In this document: piece after piece, positions 38,241 through 49,000 of the stretch | Layout: each line of letters starts with the position of its first letter | Position numbering within the stretch: the first letter of the stretch is position 1 | Assembly: GCA_002163005.1 (NCBI GenBank) | Contig: MAAF01000053.1 | Coordinates: 1-53,829 of the forward strand | Length of the DNA: 53,829 bases | Direction of reading: 5' to 3' | From: Colwellia psychrerythraea | Lineage (GTDB): Bacteria; Pseudomonadota; Gammaproteobacteria; Enterobacterales; Alteromonadaceae | The notes under the pieces: model-generated | Seen by the model: the letters and a program-made list of their open reading frames with translations, nothing else | What the model was told of the DNA's origin: nothing | Database searches by the model: none | Translations under genes and position numbers: made by a program

Positions 38241-38400
38241 TTAACGTCTACTTTCAACTAACGGTACTCTGGTTGGTGGGTTGGTCGCTTGCCAAGCCAG
38301 TAAATCTAATCTAAATGTGCGAGCTCTCTGACTTCGCTAACTGTTTAGCTAGTGTTGATTTACCACTGCCCGAGTTACCAAAAATTAATACTTTTCTCAA
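38241..38400 (-). pseudogene. Frameshifted, truncated P-loop kinase-like gene
   Basis: On the minus strand a TTG codon with AGGGAG 6 nt upstream begins MRKVLIFGNSGSGKSTLAKQ, an intact Walker A. It stops at a TAG (38311-38313) after about 30 residues. In the neighbouring frame the protein continues as LAHLDLDLLAWQATNPPTRVPL, the expected next block of this adenylate-kinase-like ATPase family, and then ends at a TAA (38241-38243). A single-base indel near 38326-38332 plus loss of the remaining ~110 residues explains the pattern. Non-functional relic. Confidence 0.75.
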
Positions 38401-38651
38401 TATTTTCTCCCTTAAACTTAATATTTTGAACTAGATATTAAAGTAATTTATTACAATTATGACCCATAACTCACAATAGTGTAAAAAACAATAATCAGCA
38501 AAATTACCAATTACATTCCCTCTCTTATTTCAGTAAATATTCAACAAGCTATCCATAACCACTATCTGCGATAAACAGAGAAAATCATTGTTCTTTTTTT
38601 ACATATATTGTAAGGTTTTATCGTTGAATTTGAAGTCAAAAGGAATTGCTC

Positions 38652-40028
38652 ATGCGCTCAACGTTAAAAGCGAGGATATTATTCGTCCTGCTATTATCTC
38701 AACTAACATTTTCAATAAACGCCAACGCCACCCAAACGTTTGAGCAAGCTTACGCACCAATCGATGTCAGCGGCATTACCATATTTATTCCTATTGAGCT
38801 TATTCCAGACTCAGCTGAATATTTAACTATCAAAAATACTAATAACCAATCGTTACTTGAATGGAATGCGCTTCAAGGAGCAACCAATTATATATTAGAG
38901 CATAAAGTTAATGGTACTTGGATCATTCTGGATGATAATGTGCAGAGTAATAGTTATACCGCATCAATCTATGATGGACCTGAATTTAGAGTATCAAGTT
39001 GTCACCAGTATGGTTGTTCTGCCAGTCAAAGTATTAACAATTGGGCAAATGTAGTCTTACAAATCAGAAGCTTTCAAGCGACTGACTATCAAATTAGTGG
39101 AAATGACACTGTTGAAATTTCTTGGGATATTCTTGGAGCAAGTAAAGTACAATTACAAAGTAATAAAGGGCACAACTACGACAATTTATCTCCTCGAAGC
39201 TCAAAAAGAGTATCTACTAACGATCTAACAACATTTACCTTAACAGCATCAGGCTTTGGTTCACAAATCAGCCAAAAATTAAGTATTATAAAACCGGTTC
39301 CTAAGCCTGAAGTCATCATTCCTCAATCTAGTATTTACTTGCAACCTCTGTACGATTTAGGCTTAGAACCTATAGAACGTTCATTATTAGTCGGTAAAAA
39401 CAATCATAACTATGTAGCTGATTTACAAAAAAAATTGCATAGGGTATCTGATACTGGACAGATTATTTGGACACGAGATTTACCCGGTTTAATAGCTAAC
39501 CAACCCGCTTATTTAACCGATGCTAATGGTGAAGCCTTTTTATTTTTTGCTTTGAGTAAATCTAATTTAATTGATACCAATGTTGCGGGCCAATTTTGCC
39601 GGCTTAAAGTCGATAATCAAGACTTTAGTTGCTTTAATTTAACCAATAATGCGATTGCTGGACCTACGGTTTATATTGAACATGGTATTATCACATCTAA
39701 CCCTAGGTTATTTCTTATTGATGTAAAGGGACTATTACATGAATTTTTGCCTTTTGAAAAAGAAAGCCTGCAGTTAATCGGCAGTCAGCAATTGTTGCAA
39801 AACCAATCACCAATTAGAGTCCTCACCACACCACAAGTAAATCCATTCACTAAGCAATTTATAGTTCGTACCGAACACAATGACTTTTTGGCTTACCCCG
39901 TGCCTACCTCTGAATCATTTATTAATCAAAGTATTAGTGCAATTAGCAATGTATTTTCAAGCGAAGCAGCACAAGCTAACGAACAGCCAGTGCAGACCAA
40001 TGCTGTTTGGTCACGGAAATTAAATTAA
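38652..40028 (+). CDS. Secreted FN3/PQQ-propeller-like protein, partner of the giant RHS protein
   Basis: 458 residues from ATG 38652, which has AAAGGA 8 nt upstream; a TTG two codons earlier is less likely. Signal peptide 1-26 (ending INANA). Residues ~55-120 are FN3-like (LLEWNALQGATNYILEHKVNG, and SCHQYGCSASQ with paired Cys). Residues ~120-210 are another beta-domain. Residues ~225-430 look like part of a PQQ-type beta-propeller (TGQIIWTRDLPGLIANQPAYL). It lies only 11 bp before the giant gene, whose N-terminal half has the same domain kinds, so the two are co-transcribed and probably work together at the cell surface. Confidence 0.8.
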   Translation: MRSTLKARILFVLLLSQLTFSINANATQTFEQAYAPIDVSGITIFIPIELIPDSAEYLTIKNTNNQSLLEWNALQGATNYILEHKVNGTWIILDDNVQSNSYTASIYDGPEFRVSSCHQYGCSASQSINNWANVVLQIRSFQATDYQISGNDTVEISWDILGASKVQLQSNKGHNYDNLSPRSSKRVSTNDLTTFTLTASGFGSQISQKLSIIKPVPKPEVIIPQSSIYLQPLYDLGLEPIERSLLVGKNNHNYVADLQKKLHRVSDTGQIIWTRDLPGLIANQPAYLTDANGEAFLFFALSKSNLIDTNVAGQFCRLKVDNQDFSCFNLTNNAIAGPTVYIEHGIITSNPRLFLIDVKGLLHEFLPFEKESLQLIGSQQLLQNQSPIRVLTTPQVNPFTKQFIVRTEHNDFLAYPVPTSESFINQSISAISNVFSSEAAQANEQPVQTNAVWSRKLN

Positions 40029-40039
40029 GGATGATAAAC

Positions 40040-43000
40040 ATGAAGTACTTTGCTGTTTTGAGGAATATATCTCTACGTAGTTTAATAAATTTACTGATGT
40101 TTATAGGATTGATAGTCTCCACTGACGTTATGGCGTCTGAGGATTGGTTCTGTAATGCAGAAACACAAGAGTTAGAAGTGGGTAAAACTTATAACCTACG
40201 ATTAACTGTACTAGGATCCGATTATGATAAGATAGTGACCCTTAAAAGTATAAGGGTCGATCATATTGAATATAACAATCCTTCTCCAGGATCAACTACA
40301 TATACAAATCCCTACTACTTTTCTTTTACACCAACATTGGCTCATGTAGGATCTGTAGTTCTAAAATCAGAATTCTATATGTTCAAGGTTTCACATCGAT
40401 TGGGATCTAACTTTTCATGTTCAAAAACCCTCATTGTAAAACCTTCTAACAAACCTACAATCTCAAATTTTAATTTAGCACCGACAGTATTTGCTGGGAA
40501 TAACGTTATCATTAGTGCTACCGGCAATGATGTCGATAGTGATCTTACTTCGGTATCAATTTATGAAAAACTTAGAGTTGGATCCTCGACTGACTATCTT
40601 ATCAAAAAGGTCTGTCCAACAAGTGCCACCAGATCAAAAACATGCAGTTACAGTTGGACCAGTAGTGGTTTGGGTGCTCATACCTTTGCCATTCGCGCTA
40701 AAGACAGTTTTAATAACCTAAGCACCCTTTCTGAAAAAAGTATTACCGTTAAAGAGCAAAACACCCTCCCAACAGTAACACTGAGATTACCTAGCAATAG
40801 TTTGACGCTTAATAAAGGAAGCTCACTTTCATTAGCGGCGACGCCAGTCGACAATGACAAAGAAACAGCCAACCAACTAAAAACATTAAAATTTTGCTAT
40901 GGTAACTCTCAGCAGAGCGATTGCCATTCTATACCCCATAGCTGCTCAATTATATCTAGCAAAGAATGTACTGCAAGCGTGACCCTTAGTGCATCCACCT
41001 ATGTATGGGCTGAAGCGGGAGACAATCATGGAATAACAAAGTCTGTTGCACGTAAAATCACCATTGATAAAAAACCGACCGTGAATTTTACGCTAGACCA
41101 GAACCATGCTTTAATTTCATCAGCTATTTCCTTTAGCGTTACCCCAACCGATGACGTTAGAGTTGATAGTGTGCAAATTTGTCGCGGGGCGCTTAATACC
41201 AGTTGTTCGAACCAAATAAAGCAATGTAATCGTGGTTCAGGTGTGACCTGTAAAGGCTCTTTTCTTGTAGATTTTCCGGCGAATACTTATGACATTTTTG
41301 CCGTAGTAACTGACAATCGTGGCCAAAAAAACCTCTCGGCAGCCAACTCGTTAGTGGTTTATAGCGGGCAAGGGGTTCAGATCACTTCACCGAAAATAGG
41401 TGCCACGTTTGATGAAAAATCAACCATTACCGTAACCGCCCGCACTGAAGCGATTGCAGGCCTAGGCAATAAGCTAGCGAAAGTAGACTTTTACCTCGAT
41501 GGCGTCGACTTAAAAGCAACAATTACAAAAGATTGCAACGATCCTGCAAGTCCATTGAATAATACTGTGAGTGTTTCACTACAAATTGGTAGAGCACCTG
41601 AACATGATTTAACCGCCGTCGCCACTGATTGTAAAACAGGCATAAGCCGACACAGCGCGAAAATTATAATCAAGACAAATGAAATAGCACCTGAAATCCC
41701 TATTGTTCAAGCTTTTACTGGAGAAAGTCCTTCTGTAACAGGTGTTTATACTGCCAAGGCACTTCCATCTGCAGGTGTGGTAACAGGTTATAACTGGTAT
41801 GAGAATGGCTCAACTACAGCTATTGCAAAGACCGTATTACCCGAGCTTCTGATAGAGAAAGGCTACACAGAAAACGGTAATTACACCTATTGTGCTCAGG
41901 CCTATAATAACAGTGGTGTTAGTCCCATAGGCACCGGAAATCAATGTAAAACCATCACGGTGGCTCGAGTCGAAGACACTCCTGATAAGCCGGTATTTAA
42001 TAATATTTCATTACAACAACCGGGAAGTTATTTACTCAGTTGGCCTGCTGATGTCGCGCAAGCAGCTTATTTTGAACTTTGGGGTAGTACTGGCACTTTA
42101 TATAATCCTGACTGGATATTGTTGAGTGGAAATCCTGACACTATTGTTGCGCAGTATCAGCAAAACATGCCCACAGTGGGAAATTATAGTTATCAACTAA
42201 AAGCCTGTAATTCGCAGAACGTTTGTACTATTGGTCAACAAATGACTATTAACCATCAAGCACCCTACCTGCAAAATGCAGAGTTCGACGCTTATTATGA
42301 CAGTTTCTGTGGCGCTAATTGTTTAGTACTTACCGGTTTAGCCCTTACTGACGAAAGTATTGTCAGTATTCAAGTAAGAAACAGCACCGAAAGTTACAGT
42401 TTTTCAGGTGCTGATCTTATTTCAGTTGATGCCAATACACTAAAAGTTAAAGCCAACCAAAGAATTAAAGACGGTTTAGTTAATGGTGGTATTACTATTG
42501 AGGTGAGTAACTCTGTTGTCAATGCTAATTCAGCGACAATTGTTTTAGATAATACTGGCGCTAATGAGCGCTTTGATCTGATTAATCGTGCTCCAACGGT
42601 GAGTGACAATAACACTATTTATGTGGGAATAGATCACAATATATACTCGCTCAACCCTCAAAATGGCGAGACCAATGCAGGCTGGCCTTATATCACTAAC
42701 GGTGACGTAGTGGCGGCTCCAACCTTAAGTAAAAATAATGACCAAGAAGAGATTATTTATGTAGGCTCTAAAGATCATAATTTTTATGCTTTACATGAAA
42801 ATGGCGAACTGTTTTGGAAAACAAAAACACGTGGTGAAATCATCGCTTCGGCAGAAATAGATGAAAGCAATCAACTCTATGTTGGCTCAATGGATAAAGC
42901 TTTATACGCAGTTGATGCTACTACAGGCGATATTCTATGGCAGTACCCTCTTCCACTGGGCATAAGTCAAAAACCTGCGCTATCGGGTGATGGTTTGGTT

Positions 43001-46000
43001 TATGTGACAACCGATGATCAACAAATACATATTATTAACCGTCGTAATGTAGGTACCCAAGCCTTGCGTTGGCAAGATATTGACACTTCACTCATTCGAG
43101 AATCACTAGACACAATAGATAACTGGCAACCTAGCCAAGGCGAAGTGCCGCAACTTAAACTGATTACACGACTGTTCTACGCTATTCTTCAACGTGCACC
43201 CACTGAAAGAGAATTAACTTTTTTCGCTTATTCATCCTTTATGGGTTTAAGCCTAGAAGAAATTGTCCATGCTTTTTTAAATGCTGATAAAGGCAAAGAA
43301 AACTTTCCAAATAGCGATAGCCACAGTGTGTTTTTAGATAAATTATACGCTGCATTGTTTCCCGATCCTGATAATGTGCCTGCACTGGTCGCAGGTAATG
43401 ACAAAGCCTATTGGTTAGCCAAACTCAATGCAGGATATACCCGTGCAGCCATTGTCGTTGCTCTGGTGGGTTCAACAGAATATGGTGCCTATGCAGATAA
43501 TGTAGTCTTAGTGGTATTATTTAACTTTTATGAAGAGTGTCAATTAGCGCACGGGTGTGAGTTCCAAGGTGACTCAGATGGTGACGGATACTCTGATGCT
43601 TTTGAAGAAGAACATGGCTTTAATCCATTAGATCCAACAGATACTGATATAGCAATTCCACAAGTAACCGCGACTGCTCCAAGTTTAGGACAATTTACCC
43701 TAAACATAGTATCAGAAGGTGAAATAAGTCATTTTAAAATATTGCAATCAGTGAATGATGAAGAATTTTCCATTATTGAAGATAATTTACAAAGTAACAG
43801 CATCACATTAACCAAGGATGTAGCTAGCTACCGTTACCAAGTGCAAGCTTGCAGAAGTGTACTTTGTAGCGAGCCTTCTAACTTTGTTAACGTCAACATT
43901 AGCAAAAGTATTGTTGAAGGGAGAATTTCCCCTGATAGTGCACCACAAACAGTTGCGCCTAAAAATGCTCCTCATCAAGCGTTAATTGATGCTTCTGCCT
44001 CATATTTATTGACATCGGGTAATTTCCGCATTACAGAAAATGGTACGGCAAGCTTTAATTTGCCTATTGCCTTGCCTGCAGGTATTGCCGGTGTAACACC
44101 GAGTTTATCATTGTCTTATGATAGCCAACGAGGTGAAAGTAGTGCTGGTGTTGGTTGGGCCGTCTCCGCAGGCTCTGCTGTGAGTCGTTGTCGTCAAACA
44201 CAAATTGTAGATGGCCAATTCGCCCCTTTAGGATTTGATGAAAATGATCGTTATTGCCTTGACGGACAGCGATTAATTTTAGTGGCGCATGATAATAGTA
44301 GTGAACCTACTGAAGGAACGGTAGGTGCGCACTATCGCACTGAAATAGATAATGGATTAAAAATTACTGTTGAGTCTGCCGAAAATGGTGTTGATACCGT
44401 TTTTAAAGTGAAGGGCCTAGACGGCAGTATAAAAACTTACGGTGGGACGGTTAACTCAACCGATGTGAGATATGACGGTACAGTAACATGGTTAATTCGA
44501 ACCATAACAGACAACCTAATAAACACTGATAATACCGTCACTTATACCTATAAGCATGATGAAATTGGTACAAATGAAATTGTACTATCCCGCATAGATT
44601 ATAGTAGTAATAGCATAGTTCTAAATTATCAAGCTGGCCGTGTTCGTACCTCAAATTATTTTAACGGTGGCCTAGTTACCACAAATGCTGAGTTAACCAG
44701 TATTGACGTGTTAAATCATAATAAAGTCAACATTCGTAATTACACATTAGTTTATAAAAAAAACGATATAAGTAAAAGAGAACTTAAATCGATTACTGAA
44801 TGTAGTGGCACTGTATGTAAACAGCCTATTGCTTTTACTTATCGACCTACTTTAGATACTGCGCCAGACATGTTTCCACAATCTACTACTTTATTTAGTG
44901 GAACAAATACGCTTGCTGCTTCTATTGTGCAAGACGTTAACTCTGATGGTAACAATGACCTAGTGACCTTAGAACACCTTGGTGACACCTCCTATGAATT
45001 GTGTGTAGATTTAGGCGAAGAAACAGATTGTATTACCTTTGATCGTGGTAATGGAAATACCCAAGTACCTATCGTGTTAACTGACACTGATAATGATGGT
45101 TGGGTAGAAATATTGGTGATGATGGAGAATTTTGATGCTACCGATTATCTTACCGACTTCTGGCAGGAAATTACGTTTACTGATGGCGTTTTAAATCAGC
45201 CGACTGATCTAGCTAGAGTTAATCCTGGCTATATTATTACTCAAGATCATGACCATTCATTAAGAAGCTTTGATTTTGATGGTGATGGCCATAACGACTT
45301 GGTTTCCGCTTTTGAAGACAAGCTAAAAGTTAATTATTGGAATGCTTCTGAACAGAGCTATTCAATGATAACTGTTATCGATAATTTTACAGGGAATATA
45401 TCTTCCAAACTTGAACAAAAAGACATGTTCAAAGGTGGTTGGCATGCCAGTGATTTTAATGGTGATGGACGTGGCGATATTATTGCGTGGGCTTGTGAAA
45501 AGACCTGTACGGGTGATGTTCAAGGTGACAAAGTTCATATTTTAACAAGTAATGACAATGGCTTGGATTTATATCAAACGATATTGGTTAGTGGTCATTC
45601 ATTAACGACTGCCGACTTCAACAGTGATGGTTATAGCGATGTCATGCTGTACAACACTAGCCTCAAGCAATGGCAAATCAACCTTAATATGGGGAAAAAT
45701 TATTTATATTTAGGTGCATTTTCTCCTGTGAACGTATTAGATTTACCTTCTGATATGGAATTCAGTGCCGACATTGCGCCCGTATTAACGGATCTAGATT
45801 CGGATGGCAATGTAGATATTCTTTTTTATTCAGATAACGCTTGGTATAGTGCCGAATGGTCACCGCAAGATAATAACTTTATATTTAATAATCAGCCTAT
45901 TATAAACACATCTAGTATTAAAATAGGTGATAGTGCTTACTTCACTGATTGGGACAACGATGGTAGACAAGACTTTATTATAAAACGTAGTAAATCAGTC

Positions 46001-49000
46001 ACTGCTTATATGAATGTTTACGCACCAACTATGCCTGGTTTACTTGACTCGGTCATACAAGCTAATGGCTTGAATACGAGTATTCAATACGGCAGTATGA
46101 ATGAAGACTCGTTATATGAAAAAGGTAATCAAGCGCAGCTTTTAGATCATCTTGTAAGAGTTAGAACCTTAGACATCATCAATAGCATGCCTTTAGTTCA
46201 ATCTGTTACTAGCGTAACCCCTAGTACTGCTAATCCTAACGCAACGTCTACTGTACAATACCAATACAAAGGCGCTCAAATTCAACTGGGTGGACGAGGT
46301 TGGCTAGGCTTTTCTGAAATTATTACCACGTCAAGTAAAGACGGCAAAACCTTAACCAATAACACAAAGTTTAAACAACGCTTTCCTTATAGTGGAATGG
46401 CAACTTATGGTAGACAAACTCTCAGTGGCCTTATCTCGCCGATCAGTGAAAACACGAGTCGTTATTCTACTGAGATAATTGATGGTTTAACCGCCGGCAC
46501 TAACTACTATCGAATTTATGCTGATGATACTCGAAGCTGTCAGGCTAATATAAGCCGAGATATCAGCGAAAATTTAGCTGTCAGTGGCTATCATTGTAAT
46601 CAAATTTTGCTAAAACAGAATCATTATGGTGATGTAAAAGAAACGCTAACTAGTACATATGCTAGCATTAGCTCAAGTGATTTTATGGCGTTAACAGATG
46701 AGAGCTATTACCAGCCTATTAGTAACACCTACAATTCAGAAAACGTTCTAGTCGCATTAAGCGATTGGCTAAGTCAAACCGATGTAACTAACGATTACAT
46801 AAAACCGGGGCGTTTATCCTCCACCCAAGTAGTGCATCGCCGCGAAGGACATGATGATATAAGCCGAGCAAGTGCTTTTACCTATTATCCTATTGACCAT
46901 CAAAATGCAGATATGTTGTGGGAAGAAATTGTAGAGCCCGATGGTGATTGTAGTGCTTACTTAAAAACGTCTCATACGTATGACACATGGGGTAATGAAG
47001 TTGAAGCGCGGGTAACAAATAAAACTGGCTGTGACAATTCTATTAATCATGTCATTAGCACTCGATATGATATTGAAGGACGCTATCCCACTGATGTAAG
47101 TAACAATAGTTTTACCAGTAAAAGGGTACTCTCTCGCAATGCATTTGGTCAATCCACCAAAACAACAAATGCAGACGGAGTAGAGGCTGAAATGCTTTAT
47201 GGACCTTTTGGTAGCCTGGTGTACACCTATAATGCCAGCGGAAATCAATCAACCAAATTAAACCAAGCTTGTGCATTAGCCAATTGTTATATGCAAGTGG
47301 TCAGTAGTAAAAATGGTCAAGCCTTACAAACCGACTATATCGATATGGCAGGAAGAGCCTTTCAAAAAGATATTATCGATGTTTTAGGTGGTACACACAG
47401 TAGTTATCAGCATTATGATAGCTATGGTCGAGGTATCTCTGTTGAAGCCCCTGGCTTATTAGCCGTGACTAAAAGTTTTGATGTATTTGACCGACTCATT
47501 AACGAAGTTGATGACAATATTGGAATAACCACCAGTATTGCTATTGACGGCCTTAGCCATACCACCACTATGACCGGTGATTTACCCGGCGGTGTTCAAA
47601 GTACCTCGGTCACGCTAAACAGTTTTGGTGAAAATAGTAGCGTGACTGATAATCTCGACACCACGCTTACCTATACCTACAATAGCACTGGTAAGCTTTC
47701 TACGGTACATAGTAGCGCCGATGATATGATCATTGTTAATAATACCTACGATATTCTTGGTCGTAAAATCAAGATGATTGATAAAAACACCGGAACATGG
47801 AGTTATAGCTATAATGCTTTAGGGCAATTAGTTGAACAAACCGATGCCCGTTTAAATATAACGACAAACCATTATGACAATTTAGGTCGTAAAAAATGGC
47901 AAAGCGTTACAGGGGAAGAAACCAGCTATTGGCACTATACCAATCACCAACTAACCAGTGAAAGCTCAGGTGACTGGCAACGAAATTATTACTACGATCA
48001 CTTAGGCCGCAATAGTGCTAGTTTAACCTCATTAGATAGTAGTCATAACTGTATAGACGGCGTAAGTTATAATAGCGTTAATAACGAATTGCGTATAACT
48101 AATAGTGCATTAAGTGACCCTATTGAAAGTCGCTGTGTTATTCAACAAAACAGCTTTGATGAACACGGTCGTGTTTATCAAAAATTTGACGATTATCGCC
48201 GTTTGAGTACCGGAGAGTTTATTGAGGCACGAGGGATTAAGTACCAGTACGCTTACGGTCAAGTAATTAAACAACAAGAAGCCCGAGAAGGTGAGGTAGG
48301 CCGTACGTACAGTGAAACATTAAGCATTAATAATTTTGGTGGTATATCCTCTTATAGAAAAGGGTTACATACTATCAGCTTAGGCTCAGATATTTCAGGT
48401 AGAACTTCTAATATTAGTAGTGGCGCTGGGGATTACATTCAGCAGAACAGTTACAGCTATGATGGCCTAGGTAACTTAAAAACCCGTACCTTTACACCCC
48501 AGACCATCCAAGAAGAACAACGTTTTAGTTACGATGGCTTAAACCGTATAACGACGGTAAATAGCAATCAGCTATATCATTATGAAAACAATGGTAACTT
48601 CCAGAATAAAGATGGTTGGACACATAGTTATGGCGAATCTGCTGGCTCAGTTGTACAACCACTGCATGCCGTCACTAGCCGTGTTAAAAATGGCGTAACC
48701 GAACGCTTTTTCTACGATGAAAATGGTAACCAACTTAGTGCTGAGAAAAACGGTGTTAATTGGCGTAACATTGAATACAGCGGTCGTAATAAAGCAACCT
48801 CTATTGATGAAGACGGTGAAATTACTCAGTTTGCCTATGACGCCAATAACACCCGGTATAAACGCACTACTGCAAACCAGGTTATTTATTATGTCGGTGC
48901 TTTAGAGCTGACTATTCAAAATGAAACCGACAGCCAACCACAACAAAGCTTTATTAAACGTGCTATTAGCGGTCAAGCATTGCAAACCTATTACAGTTCA

